From assembly GCA_022495995.1 (NCBI GenBank), contig JAFEMH010000523.1, forward strand, positions 1 to 64,000: a stretch of DNA of 64,000 nucleotides, written 5' to 3'. A program made the translations under genes and the position numbers. Positions 1-11,883 of this stretch are shown piece after piece (positions within the stretch are counted from its first letter, which is position 1; every line of letters begins with the position of its first letter). Source of the DNA: Adenophora triphylla var. japonica. Taxonomy: Eukaryota > Streptophyta > Magnoliopsida > Asterales > Campanulaceae. The notes under the pieces are model-generated. The model did no database searches. It had not been told where the DNA came from and saw nothing but the letters and a program-made list of their open reading frames with translations.

Positions 1-1110
1 AGGAAAGCCTGGCCCGTACCATGGTCCCCGTGGACGCAACCCTAGATGAAGTCATTCAGATGATAGGCAACATCCACTATGGCAACATTATCACCTTCAC
101 ATTTGGACCTTCCAAAATTTGGGGCCGATCACAATGAGCCGCTCTACATCACACCCAAACTGACGAGCGTCGCCTTCCCCGCGTACTGGTAGACGGAGGT
201 TTCGGAATGAATGTCTTGCCCGCCAAGATGATGGACCTGCTTGACATCAAGCCCATAAATCTTAAGCCTTCACCCACACTGTCAAGGCCTATGACTCCAC
301 TTCCCGTACAGCTTCCTGGGTTGCTACTCTTAACATATGGTTCTAAGCAAGCGGATGATCCCCACCAAATTCCAAGTGTTGGACATTCCAATCACTTTCA
401 CAGCCATCCTGGGGCGTCCCCGGCTGCATCAAATCAATGGCGTGGCATCCACCCTTCATCGCCTCAAGTTCATGCAAGGCAACGAAGCTAACTACGCCTA
501 CGGCGACAAAGTCACCACCGAGGGGACCAAAGCACCAACGACATTCCAATTGTTAGAAATCAAGCATAGTGACGACATGCCATTAATTGGATTCACTCTT
601 GGAGACCTCCAAGATCCAAATATGCAACGTGGACCTTCCACTGCCTCACGACAGATTCCTCCCGCCATGAGGATGATGAAACTCATGAACTTCATCCCAG
701 GATTGGGGCTAGGCAAAAGGCTACAAGGCCAACACCAAGTTATCGAAGTCAAGGACCACACCACGGTCCAGGGGCTTGGCTACGTGCCAACACCGGCTGA
801 CATCAAGGAAGACAAAAGGCTCGCCCGCACCAAGGCAGCAGCCCCGGCAAAAGGGGAAACCTCCGACGGCACACCCAACCTCCGACCTTACAGCTTTGAC
901 CTCGCTCATTACTTCACCAAGGGAACCAACAGAGAATCGAGGGGACCGAACAAGGGAACCATCGCAGAACCGAGGACCGACAAGGAACCGAGCAGAACCG
1001 AGGGGACCGACAAGGGAACCGACATGCACCGAGGGGACCGACAGCTGGAACTGATGAAGATGAGAAAGAAGCAGGATAGTCACACCAAGACTACAGAAGA
1101 ATGGAACAGC
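1..1110 (+). pseudogene. Tat pol fragment: protease plus G-patch-like segment
   Basis: The first codons match the start of the better preserved protease region of element B (IGNIHYGNI near base 66). The active-site block reads LVDGGFGMNVLPAK near 185-235, where aspartic proteases of this lineage have a D-x-G-S/A type motif. ILGRPRLHQINGVA near 407-445 is the second conserved block. Around 665-790 follow GLGLGKRLQG and GLGYVP, a G-patch-like glycine pattern. Frameshifts near 100 and 345 break the frame. Residues after 820 are low complexity. It cannot encode a working protease as it stands. Confidence 0.8.
930..1044 (+). repeat. Short GA-rich minisatellite in the PR-RT linker
   Basis: Several imperfect copies of a roughly 20-base unit with the core ACCGAGGGGACCGACAAGG lie head to tail. 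The encoded peptide is a charged, low-complexity stretch. Element B has no such array here, so it arose in this copy or its close relatives. Confidence 0.6.
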
Positions 1111-1689
1111 TAGCACGGACCTCAAGCGTTTCGTAGGACTCAAAGCTAATCCGATAAGGGGAGCGTTCCTCGACATCACAGCTCTACTGACCAATCGCCA
1201 CCACACCCAAAGATGAGTACACATTCAAGGGAATCCTGCACTTGGAGGAGCAACTCAAGGTACTCTCCATGGGAAACAGATTGTTCGGATCAGCCGTCGA
1301 GGCCACATTCGAGACAAGAAGTCCAAAGCGTAAGGAACCGTAGTTCATGAAGACGCTCTCAAAGGACCAGCCTCTGAGTCTTTTGAAGAAGTCATGGAGT
1401 TGCCAAACTTGATCGATCGAGCTCCGACAATAGCATGATTGCCATGATTGGGACAGCGAGGCCAAGCCTCTCGATCCCCGCACCCTCATCAAGCATCCAA
1501 AGAATGCCACTGAAGAATTGGGTAACTTTCACCGACCAAGGGCAAGCCAGCGCACTGGAAGACAAGCCGGGCCCGCACCCACATCTCCCTAAACCCGGTC
1601 TCAAACCCTCTCGAGCCGCTCCTTGTCGAGTCCGGGCCCTTCCGAGTCATCCAACGGCCTTACGCCCAGGAAGACTATGATAATGTAGC

Positions 1690-3420
1690 TAACCATGTAT
1701 TCCCGTTCTTGTTTAATGAAAAGTCCGACCTTTCGGAGTATCCTCTCATTGCCACTTTAACAACCGATAAGTTAACAAACAACTTAAAAGACGTTAATAA
1801 TTCAATTGATAAAGAAGCGTACACATTAAATGAACAATACATTAAGGAAGTTCTCGAGCGTGTAGTTGACCAAGAGGACAACCGGGCCCAAGCCGCCGAA
1901 GAGGTTATGACCAAAGTGAACACGGGGTCGCTGCAAGAGCCTAAAGAGACACAAGTGGGCGCTTTTCGCCGATGCGTAAAAGAAGCCCCGATAAGCCTCC
2001 TCCGGAGTATGTTGACGTGTTCGCTCGGTCATACCAGACATGCCAGACTCGATCCTCGATCGTAGAGCACAGAATTCCCTGGATCCCGAATCCAAGCCTC
2101 GCCAAATGTAAGCCGCGCAAGATCAAGCCAGAGTGGTCCTTGCAAGTTAAAGAAGAAATTGAGAAAATGCTCCGAGTTGGTTTCATCGTAGTGATTGAGT
2201 ACCCGACTTGGCTCTCCAACATCGTGACGGTCACCAAGGCCAACGGAAAGGTCGGATCTTTGCGTGGATTTCCGGGATCTCAACAAGGCCAAGCTCCTAA
2301 AGATGATTTCCCACCGCCTAACATCGACATGCCTGTCGACACCACGGCAAATTTCTCGAAGTAAAGTCCTTCGTGGACGGGTTCGCTGGATACAACCAGA
2401 TCAAAATGTCCGAGGAGGATCAAGCCAAGATCGCTTCACCACTCCATGGGGGACATACTGTTACACGGTCATGCCGCTCGGTTTGGCAAGAACGCCGGGG
2501 CTACTACGGCCGGCCGCACAATGTACTCTTCCATGACATGATTCACAAAGAAATCGAAGTATATGTCGACGACATGATCATCCACTCCAGGGATCGACAT
2601 GCACATGACGGATCCGAGAAAGTTCTTCACCGTACTCGTAAAGCACTCCATGAGGCTAAACCTGGCAAAGTGCACCTTCTAAGGCCAAGCGCGGCAAGGT
2701 ACTGGGTACATGGTTACGTAAAGAGGTATCGAAGCCGATCCCAAGAAGATCAAGGCCATCATCGACATGAAGCCGCCTCAAACCCCGACAAGTAAAGAGC
2801 TTCATGGGAAGACTTCGCACATCGCCGCTTCATCAACCGCTTGACATCTTCTCGCGAGCCCATGTTCAAACCGATGAAAAAGAATGCCGACATCAAATGG
2901 GACTCCGAGTGCCAAACAAATTTTTGAGAAAATCAAGACCTACTTGGTTAATCCCCCACCCCGTGCCCGCCACATGAAGACAAGCCACTACTCCCGTATC
3001 CGACAAGAATGTACACGTCAATCGGAGCAATGCCGGCACAAGAACGTAAAGATTCCAAGGTTGAGTATGCAATCTACTTCGTAGTTTTAAGCTTCAAGGA
3101 AGTGAACTCAGCTACTCAAGACGTGAGAAAACTTGTACCGCCTTGGTATGGGTAGTCGGGAAACCGAAACACTACATGCGGCCGCATTCGGTGCTCTGCT
3201 CCAAAGTGGACCCCGTCCGATATCTCTTTGACAAGCCATCCCCGCCAATGCGGCTAGCCAAGTGGTCATTCTTCCCGGGCCGAGTTCGACATCAAGTACA
3301 TGGTCGAAAATCAACAAAGGGCAGAGTAATGGCGTATCGCCTTGCCGACTTCCCGAGCAAAGAACCTAAGTGGTCCCGATCCGCAATTTCCTGACGACGG
3401 AATCTTTTCACTTGACATAA
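1690..3420 (+). pseudogene. Tat reverse transcriptase and first RNase H, broken
   Basis: The stretch opens with a lineage-specific RT leader (DLSEYPLIATLTTDKLTNN near 1727) shared with element B. RT blocks follow: PEWSLQVKEEIEKML near 2130, FRDLNKA near 2268 (frame broken), DGFAGYNQIKM near 2375 and the catalytic EVYVDDMIIHS near 2548-2583. RNase H remnants run to about 3330, ending in a PSPPMRLAKWSF-type stretch typical of this lineage. At least six frameshifts or stops separate these blocks. The conserved motif downstream of the first catalytic block is scrambled (VMPLGLARTPG). Confidence 0.85.
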
Positions 3421-3429
3421 GCCGCAAAC

Positions 3430-5181
3430 GCCGGCAACTCTTCTTCGATGGGGCAGCCAACAAGAAGGGAATGGCATTGGAATGCTCCTTGTCGATCCCA
3501 AGGACGAGCATACTCCCATAGCCATCAAGTCGAATTTTTGAAGCGACCAACAATGCAAGCAGAATACGAAGCTCGTGCAAAGCAGGTTTGGAAGCTGCCT
3601 CGAGCGCAACATCTCGTAGCCTGGATGTATATGGAGACTCAAAGATTGATCATCAATCAAGTATCCAACAAATGGAAGACGGTAGATTCTCGCCTTCGTA
3701 AGTACCACGCGTACATGGAGGAGCTCATTGCTCGCCCAAGGACATCTCTTTTCACTATTTGCCAAGAGACAGAAACCGCTCGCGTACGCCCGGCAACCTC
3801 GCCTCTTGTCGAAATTCCCGATGGGAAAGCAAGAAACCCCTCGAGAATAGGCAGACGGGAAACACCCGCCTATTGTTGTGAGATCGAAAAAGAAAAAGAA
3901 AAAGAAACGATCGACGAACCCTGGTATAATCAGATTTACCAGTAACTCCAAAGCGGAGAAGCTTCCTTCACAAATGAAGATGGAAAATACAAAGAAGGGA
4001 ACGAAGCCAAAAACATGATGGCATTAAAACGCCTGGCATCCCACTTCGTCATTCTGGGGGGTATGTTGTACAAGAAGCGCCACCAAGGGCCACTTCCTTC
4101 TGTAAACAAAGAAAAAGCCGGCCGAGCTAATGAATGAAGTTCACAACGGAACTCGCGGTCCGCACATGAACGCCCGAGCATTGACACAGATCATTCTCCG
4201 TATGGGATACTATTGGATATCAATGGAAACAGACGCATCCAGCCGTCCGAAGCTGCGACAAATGTCAACGGTTCTCCAACCTCAATCACATCCCACCTCA
4301 CGAACTCTATTGCATGACTACGCCATGGCCTTTCGCCACATGGGGAATCGACGTCATCGGCAAGATCACTCCTCCAGGGAGCAATGGTCACGAGTTCATT
4401 TTAGTCGCAGTCGACTACTTCACCAAATGGGTAGAAGCCAGATCATACAAGGTACTGAATTCTAAGAAGGTGGCCGAGTTCATCCGAGAGAACATCATGT
4501 GCCGATACGGAGTGCCCAACGAGATCATCTCCGACAATGGGACCCACTTTGAAGGAGATTGTGACCAACTACTGACCGACCCGTAGTCACGCGTCACAAG
4601 TCTTCTCCTTACGTACCACAAACCAATGGTGCAAGAGAGGCACCAACAAAACTCTCGCCATGATAATCGAAAGATGACCACTCGCAGGTCGGGATCGGCC
4701 CGAAAAGCTACATCTAGCCCTCTCGGGATACGTAACGTCGCCGAACCGCCACAGGGGAGACTCCGTTCGCGCTTACCTACGGAATGGAAGCAATGTTGCC
4801 CGTGGAATTGGAAATTCCATCCCTCCGAGTCCTCTTGGAAAACGGGATCAATGAAGTCGAATGGCTACAGAGCCGTCACGACGAACTTGCTCTACTCGAC
4901 GAGCGCAGATTGAAAGCCATGGAACATACTCGAGCCTACCAAAGCAGAATGGCACGAGCATTCGACAAGAAAGTCAAGATACGAGACATCAGAGAAGGCG
5001 ACTTGGTGCTAAAGGAAAAGCCTCCTACGCAGCCAATCCCCTGAAAGTGGGAGCCTACTCCGGATAGGACCGTTCGTGGTACAAAGAATCTTCTCCGAAG
5101 GAGCCATGAAGCTAGCGTACTTGGACGGAAACCCTTTCGTTAACCCCGTGAACGGAAGCAAGCTCCGCAGATACTTCGTTT
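3430..5181 (+). pseudogene. Tat second RNase H and integrase, broken
   Basis: QLFFDGAANKKG at 3438 marks the extra, plant-type RNase H that Tat elements carry after their own RNase H. RLIINQVSNKWKTVDS near 3643 is its last core block. Integrase begins near 4110 with NEVHNGTRGPHMNARAL (zinc-binding region). The core domain is well kept at 4314-4586: WGIDVIG and IISDNGTHF carry two catalytic aspartates, followed by a stop in the region leading to the catalytic glutamate. The C-terminal part, including HTRAYQSRMARAFDKKVK, is readable at 4784-5181. Several frameshifts make it non-functional. Confidence 0.85.
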
Positions 5182-5600
5182 GAGGAAGAGCACGAGTCAA
5201 CTCTCCTTCCCCATACACCGCCCTCGCAAATTAAAAGTGCTAAAAGAGTAATACCCAACCGGATACATTCCCGCTAATGATCCAGGTAAAAGACAGTGGT
5301 CGCACTTCTTTTGTCTTTGTTTTTCTCAAATTCACCTAAAGTGTCGAACTACGGTGACCTCGAGCCCCTTAGTCCAATTGTAAAAGGGGAACGTAGGCAG
5401 CCATCATTGGTTGGCCTAAAAACAAAAAAAATACAATAAGCATCAATTGCTTGTGTTTCAAAAACTCTTTTCATTTAACCTACAAATTCATAACGGTTAA
5501 AACATTCTTTGATGAGTTCAAGCACGGTCAACTCTTGACTCGCTACACGCTAGCAAAACTACAATAAAACATTAATCAATTAATGTGTTCCGCAATGACA
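5182..5600 (+). other. Conserved non-coding segment between pol and the antisense genes
   Basis: No gene is seen here. The segment is alignable in order with 20579-21031 of element B on the opposite strand: a block near 5235-5310 with a degraded stem-loop, then the stem-loop at 5349-5396. Conservation of non-coding sequence between two old copies whose coding frames have decayed suggests a structural or cis-acting role. Confidence 0.65.
5349..5396 (+). promoter_or_regulatory. Conserved nested hairpin 3' of pol (copy A)
   Basis: Outer stem CTACG (5349-5353) pairs with CGTAG (5392-5396). Inner stem CCCCTT (5365-5370) pairs with AAGGGG (5384-5389) around a 13-base loop. The same arrangement is at 20827-20873 in element B, where the inner stem changes to CCCCTT/GAGGGG, keeping pairing through a G-U pair. 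The role is unknown; it could be a processing, packaging or termination signal. Confidence 0.6.
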
Positions 5601-7168
5601 ATGGGCGGATACTGGACAAAGAAGGTCAACCTAGTTTCCCGTACTTGGTCCTTCATCCTTCTTCCCTTTCCCTTTTCCCGGCGAGTGTTCTTCACCTTCA
5701 TAGAAAAATTCCGGTAGGCCTTCTACCCGGCTCGTGGACTCTTCCCGACGCCTCCGTCAACCCCGCGGCCGCCAACGCAGCCTCTTTCTCTAGCTCGTCT
5801 CGAGCCGCCTCGCTTCGAGCCATCATCACAGCTGCTTTGATTGGCCTCCCGACGCATTCGTCTCATAATCAGCCCATGGCATCGCGCACGATTCCCTGTG
5901 GTTAGCCCTTGCTTCGGTCCTCCTCAAGGTCGAGCCGTCTGTGTGATCGCACCCAACAGCTCACTCCGTCTCCACAAGATAGCCATCTCGTGTCTCCCCT
6001 ATACACTCTTCGTACTGGCTCGATATCGCGTCGACGATGAAAAGTGCCCTCTCTCCGGTGAAAGAGAACCCCGGGCAGAAAGGACGTGTATTGCCACCAC
6101 CGGTGATCGCAATAGCGTCGAAGGATCTTCCATCCGCAGAGATCCCACCTCAAAGGTAGCAAGATAACTCGATCGGGCCAAGGCACTCGCTTCCACTGCA
6201 TCGCCGCAGTAACCAATGATGGAATATAGAAAGACGTCCCGAGACAGCCCCGACACTTCGACAACCAATGCACCCTCCCGAGCGGTCCTACAAGTCTCAG
6301 AACTTCCAATGGGGAACCCACCATCGCAAGTGATGCGTGCGGAGTCTGGCCATCCAGAGCTCCAGCTCGCCCGACGCCCTATCACCAGAGGACGTCGAGA
6401 GAAAGACCAAGCGTCACAAGACATTGGCACCTCGTGCATCATCTCGTAGCCTCTCCTCAACCACATGGTAAGCATAGCGGGACTCCCTCCCCACATGTAT
6501 CGGCTACCGGCCGCCATCCGACCTATGCCCAGAACGTCTCGCCCAAGACCAATGCGGCACGATGTCTCCCACTCCGCATCGCCTCACTGTGTCCAGACAC
6601 CGTGATGGCACACACCTGCAGACGTGAATGTGAACAGAGTAGCAATCGCGCACAGCAAACGCGCCCCACGAAAAGACGCTCCTCGCCTCCGGCAAATCTT
6701 TCGGGCAAGCCCCGAAATGTCAACGTAATCGTATCCTCAGACAAGCATCCCGTATGCTTCTCAAATGAGATACCAAACAAAGACACTAGCTTCTCAACAA
6801 AGGGGCCATGCCACCAAAGATACGGAAGAACTAGCTGCCTGCCTCGTGTCCTCCTGCACGGCCCGAAAATCTTCAAACGTAGGAGTGACTTCGTTGTACG
6901 AAAAGCCGTACACATTCCTCCGTACGTCCTGTAAGCGAGACGCGGCTCTCAAAAGATCCTAATCCTGCATGAGCTCCTTCAAAGCCCAAACAGATTTAAT
7001 CCCGTAATGCCTTCGAAAACCCTTTGTTCTCGCCTCGTGTGGTTCCGTACCCACGATCGAAAGTTGTCCAAATATCGCTCTTGCATCCGAGACGATAACT
7101 TGGGAAAGTGGAGCCATGAAAATGAAAGGAACCTTGGAAGTTTGAGAGAATTCAAATGTAATGATCAA
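5600..7168 (-). pseudogene. Antisense DUF7745-like gene, broken (element A)
   Basis: The minus strand encodes pieces of the same protein as the intact gene at 19067-20578. YGIKSVWALKELMQD near 6965-7010 matches YKIKSLWSLKELVPDYD. RYMWGGSPAMLTMWL near 6450-6500 matches RYMHGGSPLLLSMWL. A further block near 6180-6240 matches the segment containing STFYIPALV. Frameshifts occur throughout. It lies tail to tail with pol and downstream of the PMD-like gene, the same order as in element B. The family is a plant domain of unknown function often found in retrotransposon-associated proteins; the call rests on element B and memory of that family. Confidence 0.7.
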
Positions 7169-7495
7169 AAACTATGCGCAGCTTAACCAATTGCAAAGCC
7201 GAAACCGCAATTTAAAGAATCTCGGAAATTCACTCCAAGTCCGGCCGATTCTCTCGCAGCTGACTTGGTCAACTCTGCAGCCTACCGCCCTAAATTGGAA
7301 ACATTTCCAAACAACTCCCTCGTTCACCCTTAAGAAACTCGCGTGCCGCCCATGGTTTCATTCAACCAATATCGCATCCCTTCCGCCCCGGCTCGTGCAA
7401 CAAAGGTCAAATAATTAATAATTAGTGCATACATGCTTAATTTTTGACCCGTTCAATTTTTAGTGCATTTCTCATTTTATTTATTTTTGATTAAC

Positions 7496-10121
7496 CTACT
7501 TCCTTATTTGCCAAAAATAATGTAAGGTGATCACGTAATAAATATGCGAAGTACATGTTCCGCCCCACGGCGCCTTTTTGCAAATACAGCTCAAATCAAA
7601 TTTGTTCCCGACAAATACATGCATTTTGTCTAAACAAAGCAAGAAAGAAAGAAAGCAAGAAAATAGGACTACTCGAGTCCCGCTCGTCATCCGTGCACTC
7701 GACGCACCGCTCCGCCGCCGCCGATCCGTCGCAAACAGAACTCGCCAAATTCCTCCAAATGAATAGGCAAAAGGCCTCCTGAGTACGCGAACTCGAGGAC
7801 TCCCCTCTCGCGCCCGAGTGCGCAAGAAGGAGCTCCAAATCCAGCCCGCTCCGCCCGCGAACCGGCCGAACCCCGTGTAAAGTCCTCCCCACCACCCGGG
7901 AGCAGCGAATCTCTCGCCTAGACGGCCCCCGATCACGGACATCCACGCTCCTCCGGAACCGCACCGCATGAACTCCACGAGTCTCCTAGCGTAGGCGGAC
8001 CACCCGTCCACCACCTCATGGCGTCATTGTACGTACGGCCGCACACTGCGAACCAGAAAGTCATCGAAGACAAGGTAGCATGTATGCAACATTTGGCGTA
8101 ATGCTACTATCAAATGCAAAAATCAAAAAGGTGCTCACCGAAGCATTGGGGTCCGCCCCGTATCGTGGTCTCGACTCGCCCGGGAGCGGGATCACAAGTC
8201 GCCACGCGAACCATCCAGCCTCGTACGCCGCCCTAGCTCGTGGGACCGGAAAATCTCGAGGACCTCCAGTGGACCTCGCCTCTCTATGCCGCACTGCGGG
8301 CTCCTCACCTCATCTCAAGAAAACATCATAGGCGGCCCCGCTATGATGTACTCGGTGTAGTACACGCCCGTATGTACTCCCTCCGGCTCATCCATCGGCA
8401 TCTCCCTGGATGCCGCATGTACATCGGAGGATCCACCGGCACCAAAGGGAAGGGACTCCCGCCTATGCCGACGAGTCACCCTCTCCCCTGCATACATGGC
8501 ATCGCAGCTGAAGTCCCACCAGAGCTTCCGCCGCCGTGTAGTCTCGCTAGCAATCCGAACAATGACGGCATCGAACCTACTCCACCAGTCAACTGATCCT
8601 CTCGTAGAACTCCCGGTTTAGTGCTCGAGACACTCCTCGTATGACACTCGAGTGCCAACTCTCGAAGAGACCGCCCTCTTCGCTTTCTTCGCCAAACCAA
8701 AGATGGCAGGGAACAGGGGCTCGCACGGCTCCTTGATGTCCCAATCCTCGCGGATCGAACACCTCATAGCACTGCACTGCCAAGAGAATGGAAAGTTATG
8801 TCGCCTACAAAGCGTATACATACGAGTACATAAAAGAGGCAAGGAAGAGAAAAAGTACGTAAACTTACATCCAAGACAAAGCGTGAAGCGCCTAAAGGAG
8901 TGCTCCTCTCCTCGCGAGAACTCCGTCCAGTGGAATGGTAGAGCTCGGCCGCCCAGCCTCCCCACGCGAACCCCTCACGGCATCCAAGTCTATCGCCGAC
9001 CCGAGCAAAGGGAAGTGACAGACGTGTCGAAGTCGGGAATAAAGTCCCCGACAAAGCAAACCTAAAGGAACCCTCGAGCCAGCGCTCCGCGGTCATCCTC
9101 AAGGATCTAGCCGTATAAGCGGCGACACCCGCCTCCGCATGCCTCTCCATCGGCTCGTACCGAATGCCTAAGCCCCCGGCATCGGTAATATCAAAACCCA
9201 AGCAGCCTGCATAACCGCTCCGGGTGTAACCGTCAACCCACACCCGCCGTGTTGCCATAAGTCGGCAACCCAAAGCTGATAGCGGCAAAATCCGTGGGAG
9301 TCACCGTCGCCTCCCCATCTCGAAATGGAAAGTGTGGGTCGTATCCCACCAATACTCGCCGAGCAACATACATGGACTGGCCCTCGGCGTATCACTGCCG
9401 CAGCCACAAGATCGATGAACCCAGCCAACCCGGAGTCAAGCACCAGCTGCCGCGGACTCCTCTCTCCCTCTCGAGCCACGTTCGGGATAATATCCCACAA
9501 TGCTCGCACCGCCTCAAAAGCACCCCGACTCTTCTGGTTGTGGGTATTAACCGTCCCTGTCCCCGCTACAAACAAAGACAAGCAACGTCAACAGAATGCA
9601 CCAACGCATGTCAAAAGGATGCAATGCAGATACGGTTCTCATTCATTTCCTACGTATATTCCCATCATTTCGAAAACTCCGTCGAATCCGGAACTTTCAA
9701 AATCTTTCGAAAACTCCGTCGAATCCGGAACTTTCAAAATCTTTCGAAAACTCCGTCGAATCCGGAACTTTCAAAATCTTTCGAAAACTCCGTCGAATCC
9801 GGAACTTTCAAAACATTTCGAAAACTCCGTTGAAACCGGAACTTTCAAATCTCTTTCGAACATTTCGAAAATTTACTCCGTCCCGAATTAAAGCAACTTT
9901 AATTTTGGAAAATGCATCTAGACATGGAATTTTGCAACCAAAATTTTTATGTCATCCACCCATAGTGTCAATTGAACTACATCCTAGTCAATTTCGACAA
10001 CAATTCATGGCAAAGTCAAAAGCCCCAATTCGGGCACCAAAATCCCTAAGTTCATTCCTAAACAAATTTCTAACATTTAAAGAATGCACATTCTTAAAAT
10101 TAATGGAATTTGTAGGAATCT
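7496..10121 (-). pseudogene. Antisense PMD-like gene with introns, broken (element A)
   Basis: Read on the minus strand, a leader exon ends near 10122 with a GTAAGA donor. A roughly 550-base intron holding a 37-bp tandem array ends near 9572. The next exon carries a WWDTTHTFHF block near 9330-9355, typical of the plant mobile domain (aminotransferase-like) family. A second intron of about 97 bases (8772-8868, GTAAGT donor) falls right after an FVLD codon block, and a third donor (GTGAGC, 8133-8138) follows PNAS. Both short introns are phase 0 and match positions in the copies at 14893-16293 and 17411-18610. Many stops and frameshifts make it a pseudogene. Confidence 0.65.
9669..9853. repeat. 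37-bp tandem array, about five copies, inside an antisense-gene intron
   Basis: The unit begins CGAAAACTCCGTCGAATCCG and ends with AACTTTCAAAATCTTT. The first copies are nearly identical; the last ones drift. It lies within the first intron of the antisense PMD-like gene of element A. Confidence 0.85.
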
Positions 10122-10434
10122 TACTTGTCTCTTGATCCCATCCTTGGAGTTGTGTCTATCCCTCGCCGGATAAAACTCCGCCGGATTCAATGGATGCACA
10201 ATGGTTCGAATGGTCCGAACCAATCGAGTTCTTTCGTCATCGGTCCTTCCGTGGCGAGCCATTGGTCCCAAATCACCTTCCATAGCGATTTTCCTTCACA
10301 AATACGGGCAAATCTCACAATTTGGGTTGGATTTTCTCTCCTCCTTTCTCTCCTCCTCGTCGGAATTTATGGAAGAAAATGGCCTCTCCTCCCTCGGCCT
10401 CGGCGCTGAAAAGGACATGGTCAAATTCAGTAAA

Positions 10435-10448
10435 AGTCCGGCCGGACT
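10435..10448 (-). promoter_or_regulatory. 14-bp palindrome upstream of the antisense PMD gene (element A)
   Basis: AGTCCGGCCGGACT is a perfect palindrome. With the following bases it nearly repeats a site in the LTR of the same element (13299-13322), where AGTCCGTCCGGACT is followed by the same CTxCTACTGCA-like bases and lies 18 bases before the TATA box. Here no TATA is seen at that distance on the minus strand, in keeping with decay. Confidence 0.5.
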
Positions 10449-10639
10449 CTTACTGCACCAGAAAATTTTTTGCCACTTTGGCCCCTCAGCTTTATGCAGT
10501 TCCAATTTTACCTCTTTTGGCCCCCCCAAAAGTATAAAATTTCCCCAGTTAGACATTTCTAACACCCCATCCCCCGAGGATAAATTCCCAGTTAGTTTTC
10601 ACTAACGCTCGTCTCCAGACGTTAAAATTCCTAATGGTT

Positions 10640-11810
10640 TTCACCATTACTCAAATCCTTAATCGCGACCTTTCACGGTCCGATTTCAATCCTCAATCGC
10701 GACCTTTCACGGTCCGATTTCAAGTCTCAATCGCGACCTTTCACGGTCCGATTTCAATCCTCAATCGCGACCTTTCACGGTCCGATTCCAATCCTTAATC
10801 GCGACCTTTCACGGTCCGATTTCAATCCTCAATCGCGACCTTTCACGGTCCGATTCCAATCCTTAATCGCGACCTTTCAAAACCCGATTTCAAGTCTCAA
10901 TCGCGACCTTTCACGGTCCGATTTCAATCCTCAATCGCGACCTTTCACGGTCCGATTTCAATTCTCAATCGCGACCTTTCACGGTCCGATTTCAAGTCTC
11001 AATTGCGACCTTTAACGGTCCGATTCCAATCCTTAATCGCGACCTTTCACGGTCCGATTTCAATCCTCAATCGCGACCTTTCACGGTCCGATCTCAATCC
11101 TCAATCGCGACCTTTCACGGTCCGATTTCAATCCTCAATCGCGACCTTTCACGGTCTGATCTCAATTCTCAATCGCGACCTTTCACGGTCCGATCTCAAT
11201 CCTCAATCGCGACCTTTCACGGTCCGATTTCAATCCTCAATCGCGACCTTTCACGGTCCGATTTCAATTCTCATTCGCGACCTTTCACGGTCCGATTTCA
11301 ATCCTCAATCGCGACCTTTCACGGTCCGATTTCAAGTCTCAATCGCGACCTTTCACGGTCCGATTTCAAGTCTCAATCGCGACCTTTCACGGTCCGATTT
11401 CAATCCTCAATCGCGACCTTTCACGGTCCGATCTCAATCCTCAATCGCGACCTTTCACGGTCCGATTTCAATTCTCAATCGCGACCTTTCACGGTCCGAT
11501 CTCAATCCTCAATCGCGACCTTTCACGGTCCGATTTCAATCCTCAATCGTGACCTTTCACGGTCCGATTTCAATTCTCAATCGCGACCTTTCACGGTCCG
11601 ATTTCAATCCTCAATCGCGACCTTTCACGATCCGATTTCAATCCTCAATCGCGACCTTTCACGGTCCGATTTCAATTCTCAATCGCGACCTTTCACGGTC
11701 CGATTCCAATCCTTAATCGCGACCTTTCACGGTCCGATTTCAAGTCTCAATCGTGACCTTTCACGGTCCGATTTCAATTCCCAACCGGGACCTTTCATGG
11801 TCCGATCTCA
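10640..11810. repeat. 34-bp tandem array, about 34 copies (satellite-like)
   Basis: The core is CGCGACCTTTCACGGTCCGA followed by TTTCAATCCTCAAT. Copies differ mostly in a few positions (TTTCAA/TCTCAA/TTCCAA and AATCC/AAGTC/AATTC). It lies between the antisense genes and the 3' LTR, the place where Tat/Ogre elements are known to carry hypervariable repeats that can seed satellites. Because 34 is not a multiple of three and the unit lacks stops, all frames stay open for long stretches, which explains the spurious ORF at 11003-11716. Confidence 0.95.
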
Positions 11811-11883
11811 AACAGTCAATCCCGACCTTCGCGGTCTGACCTCCACTCTCCTATCGAGACCTTCGCTGTTCGTCCTCACCGGC

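Noticed and set aside
11003..11716. Long open frame of 237 codons in element A
   Set aside because: It is a read-through of the 34-bp tandem array; all frames are open there and the peptide is only the translated repeat.
10640..11810. Regular repeat array reminiscent of CRISPR
   Set aside because: Units abut with no unique spacers, there are no cas genes, and the context is a plant retrotransposon.
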